64,000 nucleotides of DNA from Desulfonatronum thiosulfatophilum (GTDB lineage: Bacteria > Desulfobacterota > Desulfovibrionia > Desulfovibrionales > Desulfonatronaceae): assembly GCF_900104215.1 (NCBI RefSeq), contig NZ_FMXO01000005.1, positions 1 to 64,000 on the forward strand, written 5' to 3'. The notes under the pieces are model-generated. The model was not told the origin of the DNA. It made no database searches and worked only from the letters and a program-made list of their open reading frames with translations. The position numbers were made by a program, and so were the translations under genes. Of this stretch, positions 49,423-58,588 are shown in pieces. Each line of letters begins with the position of its first letter. The stretch's first letter is position 1.

Positions 49423-50445
49423 CTACGCACCGGAAGCAGCGCCGGCGCGCATGAATTTTTCAACCTGGAGAACATCCAGCTTGGAGCCGATGACCAGAGG
49501 CACGCGTTCATGCAGTTCTTTTGGTTGCAGATCGAGAATTCGATTGATGCCGTCCGTGGCCATGCCGCCGGCCTGCTCGACAATCATGGCCAGTGGATTG
49601 GCTTCACACATCAGACGCAGCTTGCCGTGGGAACATGCGGGGTCCTTGGTGTCAGCCGGGTAAAGGAATATTCCGCCGTAGAGGAGGTTGCGGTGAAAAT
49701 CCGCCACCAGGGAGCCGATGTACCGTGAACGGTAGACCCGCTTCGAGTCGTTGTCCGGATTCTTGAAATAGTCCACGGCGTTGCGAGTAGCTTGGTCCCA
49801 ATAATGCCAATATCCCTCATTCACGGAATAGATCTTGCCCCGTTCCGGAATCTTGATGTCTGGATGCGAAAGGAGAAATTCACCCACGCTTGGGTCCAGG
49901 GTAAAGCCGTGTACCCCGTTGCCAGTGGTGTAGACGAGCATGGTGGAGGAGCCGTAAATGATGTAGCCGGCGGCCACTTGTCGGGCGCCTTTTTGCAGTA
50001 CGTCGTTCAGGGTCACTGGTTCTTCACCGGTACTGATGCGCCGGAAAATGGAAAAGATCGTTCCAATGCTGACATTGGCGTCGATATTGGAGGAACCGTC
50101 CAAGGGATCGAAAATGATGATGTAGTCTCCCCGAGGACAATCCTCCGGAACCAGGATCAGATCGGCGTTTTCCTCGGAAGCCAGGGCGCAGAGCACTCCT
50201 GCCTGCTGGAGGCGGTGGACCAGGACTTGGTTGGCGAATTCGTCAAGCTTGCGGACCTTTTCGCCTTGAATATTGGTTTCCCCTGTCAGCCCCAGTATTT
50301 CCACCAATCCGGCCTTGTTCACCTCCTGGTTGATGATCTTGCCGGAAAGAATCATTTCGGAAAGCAGGCGTGTGAAACGCCCAGTGGCCATGGGTGATTC
50401 CTTTTGATGGTACAGCAGGTGTTCAATGACCGTAATTTGAGGCAT
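49423..50445 (-). CDS. fbp: Fructose-1,6-bisphosphatase, class I
   Basis: Removes the 1-phosphate of fructose 1,6-bisphosphate in gluconeogenesis. The 340 residues contain the metal site [20 protein letters not shown] (about 120-139), [42 protein letters not shown] and [20 protein letters not shown] with the substrate-binding residues. The ATG at 50445 has AAGGGAG 9 bases upstream; the frame upstream lies in the next gene's tail. Class I assignment is by the DPLDGSS motif and length. Confidence 0.95.
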   Translation of the reverse strand: MPQITVIEHLLYHQKESPMATGRFTRLLSEMILSGKIINQEVNKAGLVEILGLTGETNIQGEKVRKLDEFANQVLVHRLQQAGVLCALASEENADLILVPEDCPRGDYIIIFDPLDGSSNIDANVSIGTIFSIFRRISTGEEPVTLNDVLQKGARQVAAGYIIYGSSTMLVYTTGNGVHGFTLDPSVGEFLLSHPDIKIPERGKIYSVNEGYWHYWDQATRNAVDYFKNPDNDSKRVYRSRYIGSLVADFHRNLLYGGIFLYPADTKDPACSHGKLRLMCEANPLAMIVEQAGGMATDGINRILDLQPKELHERVPLVIGSKLDVLQVEKFMRAGAASGA

Positions 50446-50474
50446 GACTGATTCTCCCTTGATGGATGAGGAAA

Positions 50475-51257
50475 CTAATTCGGCAGAGCCACGGCGTAAA
50501 TTAATCGAAGATTTCCAATGGGGCGGGCCATCCAGGAGAAGGTATGCGCCTGCGTAGACCATTGCCCATGGACATTGCCGCGCAGGAGTTGGTCCCAGGG
50601 AGCATCTTGCATTTCCTGGGCCGCTTCCTGATCAACCCCGCTCCACAGCAGTTCTCCAGACGCGAGCATCACAAGCCGGTCCGGTGAAGTGGCGAACTCC
50701 ACAAGACGGCGCGGATCAAAATGAGCGACAAGCAAGCCTTGCCAAATGCCGTCACGGAAGAACGGGCCGGCCATGATTAGTTCGGGACCCAGCGGAGTTT
50801 GTTGGGCAAAGCCCTGCAGGCCACGATGAAGCATGGACCATTCATGGTCCAGAAGCGGTGGCGTCTGGATAGTCTTGAGAGGATGTTCAGGGTACTGGGC
50901 CAACATTTGACCTTGCGTGTCCACGGCCATGATTGAGGTCATCCATGGGAATTGCGACTGGAAATTCAAAAACCATGCTTCCGATGGAAACCTGTCCTGG
51001 GGGGCAAGGGTGCGCAGGGCGCTTTCCAGGTGCTGGTCAATCAGACTGAATTGAACGGCCAGCACTTGTTCCTTGCGCGACAATCCAGGGCGTCGGTCGA
51101 GGTCTATTTCCGGTTTAGGGTCCAGATACGTGTCGTAGATATCGGTGGTCCTGTCCCAGGCCTTTTGCGTTGTCGAACATCCGGCCAAGGCGGGGAGAAG
51201 GAGGGCAATGACGGCAAGCAGGCAGAAGCGTGATAACGTTTGTCTGGTCATGAACAC
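50475..51257 (-). CDS. Lipoprotein with a PDC/CACHE-like sensor domain
   Basis: A 260-residue envelope lipoprotein. The signal peptide ends with lipobox LPALAGC (Cys about 27). The rest resembles a ligand-sensing PDC fold: [20 protein letters not shown], then [41 protein letters not shown] and [14 protein letters not shown]. No output domain is attached, so it would need a partner or bind a ligand for storage or signalling. A GTG start at 51257 with GGAG 7 bases upstream is preferred; the ATG at 51251 is too close to nothing better. It lies 30 bp upstream of fbp. Confidence 0.75.
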   Translation of the reverse strand: MFMTRQTLSRFCLLAVIALLLPALAGCSTTQKAWDRTTDIYDTYLDPKPEIDLDRRPGLSRKEQVLAVQFSLIDQHLESALRTLAPQDRFPSEAWFLNFQSQFPWMTSIMAVDTQGQMLAQYPEHPLKTIQTPPLLDHEWSMLHRGLQGFAQQTPLGPELIMAGPFFRDGIWQGLLVAHFDPRRLVEFATSPDRLVMLASGELLWSGVDQEAAQEMQDAPWDQLLRGNVHGQWSTQAHTFSWMARPIGNLRLIYAVALPN

Positions 51258-51331
51258 GTGGAAACTCCAAAGGTGTGAAGAGGTGGAAAATAATGAGCCG
51301 GCATGGGGTAAGGAAGACGGTCAGCCGTTGA

Positions 51332-52531
51332 TCAGCGGCCAGCCCGGGATTCCAGGCGTTCCGCCAGTCGGGTCAGGGTTCGTGCCGTTGTCGCGGCTTT
51401 GAGATCGACAGGGTGGTCGGCGATAGCCCCTGGCTCGGATTGTTCATCGTTGTCCGGCAAAGGCAAAAGTTCTTGTTCGGCAGGAGCATCAAGAGCCTCC
51501 TGGTCTTTCAAAGAGTTGCCGATGCGGCTGTTCAGCTCCTGAATACGGTTTTGCAGATCCTTCCGCTGGTCGTCATCTGGTGATGACTGAAGCAGCTTAT
51601 TGTACAGTTCCAGCGCTTCGACATTTTCGCCTTGTTCAGCCAGCAGGTCGGCATAGGTCTTGGTTTCATAGTATCGGCGTTCTCCTTCGGTCAGGGGGAC
51701 GTCCGCGTGGGGGGCATCGGGCAGGATATCGGAATCTAAGCCATCGCTCTTCAGGAAGTCATCTTTGGCGGTAAGATCGGAACCAGGGCTTGTCTCACTG
51801 CTGAAAAAGGAGTCCGCGTCATTCTCGCGAGCCTTTTCAAGGACAATGGCTTCTTCCGGATCAGTTGAACCGGAAGAAGGAGAAGCGTCGGCAAGCCCGG
51901 AAAGATCAGAAGCTTCCGCGGATGCTGACAAGTCAGGATTGTCGGAAAAGTCCGCAGGAGATGCGGCCGTTGCGAGATCTCCCGAAATCTCCTCCGCCGG
52001 CGGATCAGATGAAACAATGCCCGTCGCCTGGAAGGATGATTCTTCGGTATCCGTTTCAAGGGCGCCGGAAGCCTGAAAGGGGGCGTCAAATTGTCGTTCG
52101 CTGCCGCCGAAAGGGGCCATGGCCCGCAGGCCGTTTTCCAGAACAGCTCCCCAGCTGAAGCCGCCGCCTTCCAAATGTATCGCCAGCATCTCCAGGGTCA
52201 GAGCAAGATCGCTTCGTCCCGCGGATCGACTGTGAGCGGCCCATTGTCGCCAGAATGAGGGATAGGTGGACAAAGTCGCGGACAACGAGGCCACTTCAGG
52301 AGACGTCCGCTCCAGATCCTCACCCTTTTCCAGGTTCTGCTCGGCCAGGCATTCGATCAACAGTAATCGGGCTTCCAGGTGTTCCGGATGAAAAGCCAAA
52401 CCCTTGCGTAGGACCTGCACGGCATCAGCATGGCGATTATCGTGAACGTACGCCCGGGCCAACGGAAAAAACAGCTTGGAGTTGGGTTCCAGATTCAGCA
52501 CTTCCTCGAACCAGGCGATTTTTTCAGTCAT
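51332..52531 (-). CDS. Tetratricopeptide-repeat protein with long acidic linker
   Basis: A 399-residue cytoplasmic protein. The N-terminal TPR unit (about 1-65, NLEPNSKLFFPLARAYVHDN, RKGLAFHPEHLEARLLLIEC) is followed by a helical stretch to about 145. A low-complexity Ser/Asp/Glu/Ala linker (about 150-275) follows, then a second TPR-like part (about 278-335, TYADLLAEQGENVEALELYN) and a short charged tail. It overlaps ftsB by 4 bases, hinting at a cell-division link, but no partner is identified. The linker suggests two tethered binding modules. Confidence 0.8.
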   Translation of the reverse strand: MTEKIAWFEEVLNLEPNSKLFFPLARAYVHDNRHADAVQVLRKGLAFHPEHLEARLLLIECLAEQNLEKGEDLERTSPEVASLSATLSTYPSFWRQWAAHSRSAGRSDLALTLEMLAIHLEGGGFSWGAVLENGLRAMAPFGGSERQFDAPFQASGALETDTEESSFQATGIVSSDPPAEEISGDLATAASPADFSDNPDLSASAEASDLSGLADASPSSGSTDPEEAIVLEKARENDADSFFSSETSPGSDLTAKDDFLKSDGLDSDILPDAPHADVPLTEGERRYYETKTYADLLAEQGENVEALELYNKLLQSSPDDDQRKDLQNRIQELNSRIGNSLKDQEALDAPAEQELLPLPDNDEQSEPGAIADHPVDLKAATTARTLTRLAERLESRAGR

Positions 52532-52827
52532 GGCAGTCTCCGGAACGTATCGTTTTGGGGGATGTACAGCACTTCATTGGGTTGCAGATAATGCATTTCC
52601 ATTCGAATCACGCTGGCCACATATTCATGGTCCGTGATCAATCTGCGGATTTCCCGGCTCAGGTCCAGGTTGATCTCTTCAATCGCGGAAATCTGTTGAA
52701 CGATGGAGTCCCGGCGGTGCTGCAATTCCAGATACGATTTCCAGCCATCATCGTGGCCGAAAAGCTTCCAGGAGAGGACAATATTCAGAAGAAGAAGGAA
52801 TGTGAAGAGTATCCGAATCCAGCTCAT
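52528..52827 (-). CDS. ftsB: FtsB/DivIC-type cell-division protein
   Basis: A 99-residue bitopic membrane protein. A short N-terminus precedes one membrane helix (about 4-22, IRILFTFLLLLNIVLSWKLF). A periplasmic coiled coil follows (about 30-70, HRRDSIVQQISAIEEINLDL, REIRRLITD), then HEYVASVIRMEMHYLQPNEVLY, the conserved FtsB/DivIC ending. In the divisome it forms the FtsQ-FtsL-FtsB complex. Overlap with the TPR gene suggests coupled translation. Confidence 0.85.
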   Translation of the reverse strand: MSWIRILFTFLLLLNIVLSWKLFGHDDGWKSYLELQHRRDSIVQQISAIEEINLDLSREIRRLITDHEYVASVIRMEMHYLQPNEVLYIPQNDTFRRLP

Positions 52828-52894
52828 TTCACGGATGTTCCTGGTGGGTTCAAGAAGCGAATTTTTGCAACGGAGAAATCAACTGCAAGAAAAT

Positions 52895-53167
52895 CTATTG
52901 CAATATGCCTGTATGTGGATGTTTTGCCTGAACATTGTGAAAATGCATCTCAAGCTCGTGCAGGAAAACCGTGGTGGCCAGTTCGATGCGTTGGATATCC
53001 GCTTCATCGAGACGAACCTGCTCCAGTTTGAGCTCATTCATCAAAGATCGCAAGGAGTTGAGTTCGCCCACGAGGGAACCTGCTTCCCGCAGCGATCTCA
53101 ACTCGGATTCCATCTCCAGGATGGTTTGCAGGCAATTCATCAAACGTGCTTTTTTTTGTGATTCCAT
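52895..53167 (-). CDS. Small coiled-coil hypothetical protein
   Basis: A 90-residue, mostly helical protein with heptad-like Leu spacing (LEMESELRSLREAGSLVGEL, LMNELKLEQVRLDEADIQRI). There is no membrane segment and no domain I recognise. The ATG at 53167 lies 5 bp after the stop of the zinc-ribbon gene, and a GTG at 53215 would overlap it. Either start lacks a strong ribosome binding site, so coupling to the upstream gene is likely. Its position between two PilT-type ATPases and ftsB suggests a role near the cell envelope, but this is speculative. Confidence 0.6.
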   Translation of the reverse strand: MESQKKARLMNCLQTILEMESELRSLREAGSLVGELNSLRSLMNELKLEQVRLDEADIQRIELATTVFLHELEMHFHNVQAKHPHTGILQ

Positions 53168-53172
53168 ACTGT

Positions 53173-53802
53173 TCAGCTGTGGGAATTCTCGATATTTTTC
53201 GAAACCAGTCGCCACGTTTTATACGTTTCCTCGTACCCGGTAATGATTGTCTGCACAAGGTGGGCGGCGTCTGAATGATCCTCCAGGTGCAGATACCAGT
53301 TGACGCCGTTTCGCAACGAGGCATCGGGGTGCAGGCTTGGTGCTTCGGTGCCGAGCAGAACGACATTGACACCTCTGCGCCGCAGCCCGGGCCATCCGTG
53401 GATTCGTTGCAGCACCCTCAGGTTATGGGGGGACTGCTCCACGAATATAAGTTCATATGGCGCGGTTTCAAGTTTTCGCAACGCCTCGACAGCGTCAGAA
53501 ACCGAAACAAGATAATGGCCGCGTTCGCCGAGAACATCAATCAGGGCGCGCTGCCATGCCGGATGCTGCAAACACAGGAAGGCAATTTTTGCTCCCGGTG
53601 GATAGAAAGTATTGTCTTCCAATTTTTCAGGAGGCGAGGAGGGAAGGCTATCCGCAGTGGCGTCCGTGATTTGGGGTGCGTTGGGATCAACGGCAAAGGA
53701 CTGGCTGCACTGCGGGCAGTTCAGGCGGAAGCGTTGGCCCACCGGTATCTTTTCGTCGGCCACGGACAACTGCTTGGCACAGTGGGGGCAGATCAGTCGC
53801 AT
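53173..53802 (-). CDS. Zinc-ribbon protein with a receiver-like domain
   Basis: A 209-residue cytoplasmic protein. The N-terminal zinc ribbon (MJ0042 type) has CPHC at about 5-8 and CPQC at about 30-33. A linker follows, then a receiver-like region (about 70-180, IAFLCLQHPAWQRALIDVLG, ALRKLETAPYELIFVEQSPH, VNVVLLGTEAP). The phospho-acceptor Asp expected at the end of the third strand is replaced by Glu/Gln (FVEQS), so phosphorylation is unlikely. The gene follows the PilT-type pair with a 49-bp gap. A regulatory or scaffold role is possible. Confidence 0.75.
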   Translation of the reverse strand: MRLICPHCAKQLSVADEKIPVGQRFRLNCPQCSQSFAVDPNAPQITDATADSLPSSPPEKLEDNTFYPPGAKIAFLCLQHPAWQRALIDVLGERGHYLVSVSDAVEALRKLETAPYELIFVEQSPHNLRVLQRIHGWPGLRRRGVNVVLLGTEAPSLHPDASLRNGVNWYLHLEDHSDAAHLVQTIITGYEETYKTWRLVSKNIENSHS

Positions 53803-53851
53803 CACGATTTTCCTTCGTCAATTCCGGAGTCAGCTGCATTCCCGAGGCTGT

Positions 53852-55033
53852 TCATGATTTGGATTTGTCATAGTTCAGGTCCAGTTCCAAGCCTTCAATG
53901 TTGGTCACTTTTTCTCCACGTATAGTTTTAATCCGGTTGATCGTCTGGCTGAGGCGGGAGCGATCCGAAGCCGTGTCCATGGCTGTTTGTTCGGTGATCT
54001 GTTCAGCGGTGTACAGCTTGGCAAGATGCTGATCAAAGGTGAACATGCCGTAGGTTTCTCCGGTTTCCAGAACATTGTAAAAGGTCTTTTCACCGGACTC
54101 TCCATTGGAGATCAATTCCTTGATACGCAGGGTGTTGGCCATTACCTCCAATGCCGCAACACGGCCTCCGCCGATTCGCGGCATCAGCCTCTGCGAGACG
54201 ACGTACCGCAGAGCTTGAGCCAAGCGTTGACGAATCAGACGTTCTTCCGCCAGCTCAAACATCCCGATGATGCGGTTAATGGTCTGGCCGGTGTCGCTGG
54301 TGTGCAGGGTGCCGAGCACAAGGTGTCCGGTCTCGGAAGCCTGGAGGGCGATTTCAATGGTTTCCTTGTCTCGAATTTCCCCCACCAGAATCACCTTGGG
54401 CGCTTGGCGCAGGGCCGCGCGCAAACCTGAGGAAAACTGGTCAAAGTCCGTGCCGAGTTCCCGCTGATTGACGGTTCCGTTCTTGTGGCGATGCACGAAT
54501 TCCACGGGATCTTCAAGGGTAAGGATATGCTTGGCGTGGCGCTCGTTGATGGCGTCGATCAATGCAGCGAGGGTGGTTGACTTTCCGGTTCCCGTACCGC
54601 CGGTAAGCAGGATCAGTCCGTATTGCTCGTTTGCCATCTGGCCGAAGAGGGGAGGCAGATTGAGATCCTTGAGTGTGGGGATCTTGCTGGGCATTTTGCG
54701 CATGACGATGGCCGGCGAACCCTGCTGGAAAAAAATATTGACCCGGAATCGTGAATATCCGGGCAGATCGTAGGACAGATCACACGAGCCCTTCTCGATC
54801 AGGTCCTGAAACAGTCGCAGGCTGCCGGCATGCTTGTTCAGCATCATGCAAAAGGCCACGGATTCGATCTGAAACGGAACAAGCGGACCCTGAAACAGCG
54901 ACGTGAGCACGTCGGTCAATTTGCCGTGAACCTCGGCCTGAAGGAGTTTGCCCGCGGTGAACAGGATATCCGAAGTGTCCGGGGCCTTGCCGAGGAGTTC
55001 GGCAATGGTGGCGTCCAGCTGGTTTTTATGCAT
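53852..55033 (-). CDS. pilU: PilT/PilU-type twitching-motility ATPase
   Basis: Hexameric secretion-type ATPase associated with type IV pilus retraction. The 393 residues have the N-terminal domain, then Walker A GGTGTGKSTTLAALIDAIN, LTLEDPVEF (Asp box), a GEIRDKETIEIALQASETGH Walker B/His box region, and TLHTSDTGQTINRII. It begins 2 bp after pilT and resembles PilU more than PilT because it lacks the C-terminal AIRNLIRE-type motif. No pilin genes are in the window, so the machine it serves must be elsewhere. Confidence 0.85.
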   Translation of the reverse strand: MHKNQLDATIAELLGKAPDTSDILFTAGKLLQAEVHGKLTDVLTSLFQGPLVPFQIESVAFCMMLNKHAGSLRLFQDLIEKGSCDLSYDLPGYSRFRVNIFFQQGSPAIVMRKMPSKIPTLKDLNLPPLFGQMANEQYGLILLTGGTGTGKSTTLAALIDAINERHAKHILTLEDPVEFVHRHKNGTVNQRELGTDFDQFSSGLRAALRQAPKVILVGEIRDKETIEIALQASETGHLVLGTLHTSDTGQTINRIIGMFELAEERLIRQRLAQALRYVVSQRLMPRIGGGRVAALEVMANTLRIKELISNGESGEKTFYNVLETGETYGMFTFDQHLAKLYTAEQITEQTAMDTASDRSRLSQTINRIKTIRGEKVTNIEGLELDLNYDKSKS

Positions 55034-55035
55034 GG

Positions 55036-56118
55036 TCAGGCCTCGGTGAAATCCAGCGGCGGTTCGCTCAGGAAATCGCGGAACTTGGATTTGACCACGG
55101 ACTTGTTGTAGGCGTCCGAGGGGGAAATGATCCCCTCCTTGAGCAGTTTGAGAATGGCGTCGTCCAGGGATTGCATGCCATACTTGCGGCCGGTTTCGAT
55201 GACCGAGTTGATTTGGAATGTCTTATTTTCCCGGATCAGGTTGCGAACCGCGGGAACGCCAACCAGAATTTCCAGGGCCGCGGCCCGTCCAGGACGGTCC
55301 ACGCGTTTGAAAAGATTCTGGGAAATGACTGCCCGTAGGGATTCGGAAAGGCCGGAACGAATTTGGCCCTGGACGTCTCCGGGAAAGACTTCGATGATCC
55401 GGTCGATGGTTTTGGAGGCGGAGATGGTGTGCAGGGTTGAAAAAACCAGGTGACCGGTTTCCGCGGCCTCGATGGCCAGCTCGATGGTCTCCAAGTCGCG
55501 CATTTCACCGACCATGATGATGTCCGGATCTTCACGCAGCGCACCGCGCAGGGCCGACTTGAAGCTTTTGGTGTCCTTGCCCACTTCGCGATGGTTGATG
55601 AGGCAGCTGATCGGTTCATGCACAAACTCGATAGGATCCTCGATGGTCAGGATATGATCCTTGCGATGCCTGTTGGCATAGTCCACAATGGCTGCCAGGG
55701 TCGTGGACTTGCCGCTTCCCGTCGGTCCCGTCACCAGGACCAAACCCTTGGGCAGCATGGCCAGGTTTTTGAAAAGGGACGGCAGTTTCAGGTCGTCAAT
55801 TGTCAGTATTTTCTGAGGAATTTCGCGGAACACGCCGGCGCAGCCGCGGCGTTGCTGAAAAAAATTGACCCGATAACGGGCTAGATTGGGTATTTCATAT
55901 GAAAAATCCACATCCCCGCTCTCTTCAAAATCCTTGATTTTCTGCTCCGGAGTTATTTCATAGAGCAACTTCTTGAGTTCCTCATGTTCCAGCATTTTGT
56001 ACTTGATCCGTTGCAGTTCGCCGTGCAGCCGGATGATCGGCTGAGAGCCCGAGGAAAGGTGCAGGTCCGATGCACCAAGATCGTGCATCATCCGGAAAAA
56101 AGCATCAATTTGGGCCAT
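55036..56118 (-). CDS. pilT: PilT twitching-motility ATPase
   Basis: Retraction ATPase of type IV pili. The 360 residues have the N-terminal LHLSSGSQPIIRLHGEL segment (typical of PilT), Walker A GPTGSGKSTTLAAIVDYAN, the Asp box ILTIEDPIEFVHE, Walker B GEMRDLETIELAIEAAETGH and the His box STLHTISASKTIDRI. The PilT-specific AVRNLIRENKTFQI near the C-terminus follows. The tail is slightly extended. It is the first of the pilT-pilU pair, with a 2-bp gap. Confidence 0.93.
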   Translation of the reverse strand: MAQIDAFFRMMHDLGASDLHLSSGSQPIIRLHGELQRIKYKMLEHEELKKLLYEITPEQKIKDFEESGDVDFSYEIPNLARYRVNFFQQRRGCAGVFREIPQKILTIDDLKLPSLFKNLAMLPKGLVLVTGPTGSGKSTTLAAIVDYANRHRKDHILTIEDPIEFVHEPISCLINHREVGKDTKSFKSALRGALREDPDIIMVGEMRDLETIELAIEAAETGHLVFSTLHTISASKTIDRIIEVFPGDVQGQIRSGLSESLRAVISQNLFKRVDRPGRAAALEILVGVPAVRNLIRENKTFQINSVIETGRKYGMQSLDDAILKLLKEGIISPSDAYNKSVVKSKFRDFLSEPPLDFTEA

Positions 56119-56164
56119 GATTCGTTCTCGTCAGGACTGACGCAAGTTGAGGGAGGTGAGGGGA

Positions 56165-56707
56165 TTATTCACGATTTATCTGGCGGAAGAACTGATAGAT
56201 GTACTTTGTGCCGGATATTACCGTCAAAATCAGCGCGAGATAGAGCAGCAACAGACCGATGGGTTGGGGATCAATCCCCCACCATGGATAGTGCAGGATC
56301 AGTGGGCACAGGGCCACCACTTGGATGACTGCCTTGAATTTGCCAAAACTGTCCGCGGCAATGACATGCCCCTGATCCGCGGCAATGGCGCGAAGCCCGG
56401 TGACCGTAAGCTCACGGGCAATGATGACTATGGCCATCCAGGCCTGAACCCAGCCCAGGCTGACGAGCATGATCAGCACGGAACTGATCAGTAGCTTGTC
56501 CGCTAGGGGATCAAGAAATTTGCCCAGGTTGGAAACAAAGTTCCACCGACGAGCAATGATCCCATCGGCCAGATCGGTCAATGCAACAAGGATGAACACG
56601 ATCATGGCTACGGCATTGAGCGGTTTGCTCGGAAAATGCAACAGGAGCACCAGAAAAGGAACGGCAATAATTCGGGCCAAGGTGACTTTGTTGGCTGGAT
56701 TGAGCAT
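56165..56707 (-). CDS. pgsA: CDP-diacylglycerol-glycerol-3-phosphate 3-phosphatidyltransferase
   Basis: Inner-membrane enzyme that makes phosphatidylglycerol phosphate. The 180 residues have several membrane helices and the CDP-alcohol phosphatidyltransferase motif DLADGIIARRWN-(8)-GKFLDPLADK (about 45-70), matching D-x2-D-G-x2-A-R-x8-G-x3-D-x3-D. The N-terminus NPANKVTLARI is the usual PgsA opening. It lies 2 bp upstream of the next gene's end on the same strand. Confidence 0.93.
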   Translation of the reverse strand: MLNPANKVTLARIIAVPFLVLLLHFPSKPLNAVAMIVFILVALTDLADGIIARRWNFVSNLGKFLDPLADKLLISSVLIMLVSLGWVQAWMAIVIIARELTVTGLRAIAADQGHVIAADSFGKFKAVIQVVALCPLILHYPWWGIDPQPIGLLLLYLALILTVISGTKYIYQFFRQINRE

Positions 56708-56709
56708 GT

Positions 56710-57312
56710 CTAGTTCCGGGCAGACTTGCGGCGATCGTAGTTGGAAAGCACCTTGCGCACGTAGTCTTGGGTTTCCCTGAATGGCGGAATGCCGTTGTAA
56801 CGCTCAACATTGGCCGGTCCGGCGTTATAGGCCGCCAGGGCCAGAGTGATGTCCGGAAAACGCTCCATGAGCATCTTCAGATAGCGGATGCCCGCCTCGA
56901 TGTTTTCCTGGGGATCAAAGGGCGAAACCAAGCCTAGATCCTGCTGTGTCGCGGGCATGATCTGCATCAGCCCCTGGGCGCCGGCCCGGGATATGGCCTG
57001 ATGGTTGAAGCCTGACTCCACCTCGATCACGGCCAGGATCAGGTTCGGGTCAATGCCGTATTGAGCGCCGTAACGTTCGACGTACCTGGTGATGGAAGCC
57101 CGGTCCGCGCTGCTCATGCCGGAGCGGAACGAGATAAAAGGACGAAATTTTGCAGAGGTGGGAGTATCCGTAAAGTGCATGTTTCCATGCTCGTCTTTAT
57201 AAAAAAAAATTGTTCCGGCTACGCATAAACCGGCCCAGAAGAGCGACAGCAGGATTGATCCGCTGAGTGCTCCCAAAATGAGAAGGAACCGATTTCGGTT
57301 GTTTTTCCTCAT
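56710..57312 (-). CDS. Lytic transglycosylase (SLT domain)
   Basis: Periplasmic enzyme that cleaves peptidoglycan to 1,6-anhydro-muropeptides. The 200 residues have a signal-anchor (about 10-32) and a DUF4124-like short segment (IFFYKDEHGNMHFTDTP). The SLT core has AVIEVESGFNHQAISRAGAQ with the catalytic Glu, then GLMQIMPATQQDLGL and ALAAYNAGPANVERY. It ends 2 bp before pgsA starts. Remodelling near secretion or pilus machinery is common for such proteins. Confidence 0.92.
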   Translation of the reverse strand: MRKNNRNRFLLILGALSGSILLSLFWAGLCVAGTIFFYKDEHGNMHFTDTPTSAKFRPFISFRSGMSSADRASITRYVERYGAQYGIDPNLILAVIEVESGFNHQAISRAGAQGLMQIMPATQQDLGLVSPFDPQENIEAGIRYLKMLMERFPDITLALAAYNAGPANVERYNGIPPFRETQDYVRKVLSNYDRRKSARN

Positions 57313-57343
57313 GCGCCTTTCCTGCAGGTCGTTATAGATCGAA

Positions 57344-57516
57344 ACTACTCAGTTGAGATCCGGCTACCTGATTTTGCGGCCTCGCAAACTCCTCGCCGGC
57401 TTTGCAACATCGAATCATTACGTGAATACGTGTGCGGCATTGGTTTCTATGAGCGAATCCTGGCTCAGTCAAACATGCGAGGCAGCAAAAAATCATGCAT
57501 GCCGGACCAGTCCTTT
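57344..57516 (+). repeat. Family B foldback repeat, copy 1
   Basis: Starts ACTACTCAGTTGAGATCCGG and includes ATTTTGCGGCCTCGCAAACT and GAATCCTGGCTCAGTCAAAC. It ends ATGCGAGGCAGCAAAAAATC then GGACCAGTCCTTTG. The arms (GATTTTGCGGCCTCGC against GCGAGGCAGCAAAAAATC) are imperfectly inverted. It fills the gap between the Mrp-type gene and the transglycosylase gene. Confidence 0.7.
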
Positions 57517-57544
57517 GTTATACGATCAGATACGAGAATAGTTG

Positions 57545-58465
57545 CTATTGATCTTCCTTTTTCAGCTTTCCGGCAGTGGCCTCCAGGCTGTTTTCCGAAG
57601 TGCGAATGACGGAATCCGCCAAGTCTAGCAGCGCCTGTTTGGCCGGGGTGTCTTCATCCAGCATGACCACGGGCTTGCCCAGATCTCCGGCGACCACGGC
57701 CGCCGGATCCAGTGGAATGGCCCCGAGAAATTCCAGGCCGTATTTTTCCGCAAGGGCCTTGCCGCCACCAGTCTTGAACAATTCGATCCTGCCGGTGCAG
57801 TGCGGACAGATCAGACCGCTCATGTTTTCGACGATTCCGAGAATATTGGCATGGGCGTACTGTAAGAAATTGATGGCCTTGCGCACGTCCGCCAAAGATA
57901 TTTCCTGGGGCGTCGTGACGACGATGCTCAAGGCTTCGGGAATGGTTTTCAGTACCGTCATCGGCTCGTCCCCCGTCCCCGGAGGGGAGTCCACAACAAG
58001 AAAGTCGAGACTGCCCCAGTCCACATCGGCGATGAATTGTCGGATAGCGGCGGTTTTCATCGGCCCTCGCCAGAGCACGGCCTGATCCGGGTCCTTGAGG
58101 ATTGATTCCATGGACACCACAAAAAGGCGTTCACTGTATTGTATGGGAGAAACCAAGGAGCCGCGTTTGCTTTCAAGGGTTCCGGTCAGTCCCAGCAGGT
58201 GCGGAACGCTGGGGCCGTGAATGTCCACATCCAGCAAGCCCACGCGGTATCCTTTCAAGGAAAGTGCCGCGGCGAGATTCACGGCAATGGAGCTTTTGCC
58301 GACTCCGCCTTTGCCGCTCATTACGAAAAGCTTGAAACGTATGTTGTCCAGCGTAGATTTGATCAACTGGTCCTGAACGGCTGCCGCGGCGGATCGTCTA
58401 CCCTTTTGTTGCGATGGACACGAAGAACAGGAGGATTCGTTTTTTGTATCTGATGATTTCGTCAT
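57545..58465 (-). CDS. Mrp/NBP35-family P-loop ATPase (Fe-S cluster carrier type)
   Basis: Scaffold/carrier ATPase of iron-sulfur cluster assembly. The 306 residues begin with a Cys-rich leader (SSCSSCPSQQKG), then the deviant Walker A VMSGKGGVGKSSIAVNLAAA. The motifs LLDVDIHGPSVPHLLGLTG, DFLVVDSPPGTGDEPMTVL and GIVENMSGLICPHC follow, the last carrying the CxxC used to hold the cluster. The extra N-terminal cysteines may form a second cluster site, as in eukaryotic NBP35. The family name is firm; the client is not known. Confidence 0.9.
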   Translation of the reverse strand: MTKSSDTKNESSCSSCPSQQKGRRSAAAAVQDQLIKSTLDNIRFKLFVMSGKGGVGKSSIAVNLAAALSLKGYRVGLLDVDIHGPSVPHLLGLTGTLESKRGSLVSPIQYSERLFVVSMESILKDPDQAVLWRGPMKTAAIRQFIADVDWGSLDFLVVDSPPGTGDEPMTVLKTIPEALSIVVTTPQEISLADVRKAINFLQYAHANILGIVENMSGLICPHCTGRIELFKTGGGKALAEKYGLEFLGAIPLDPAAVVAGDLGKPVVMLDEDTPAKQALLDLADSVIRTSENSLEATAGKLKKEDQ

Positions 58466-58588
58466 AGTAATGTATTGGAAAAAATGTTCGATGAGCAGTT
58501 TGTCAGTTCATGCACCTTCTGACAAGAATTAAATTGTCCCTGAAAAAAGGCTCCATGCATGGATGAACAACCCAGATCAAGCGTTTGC

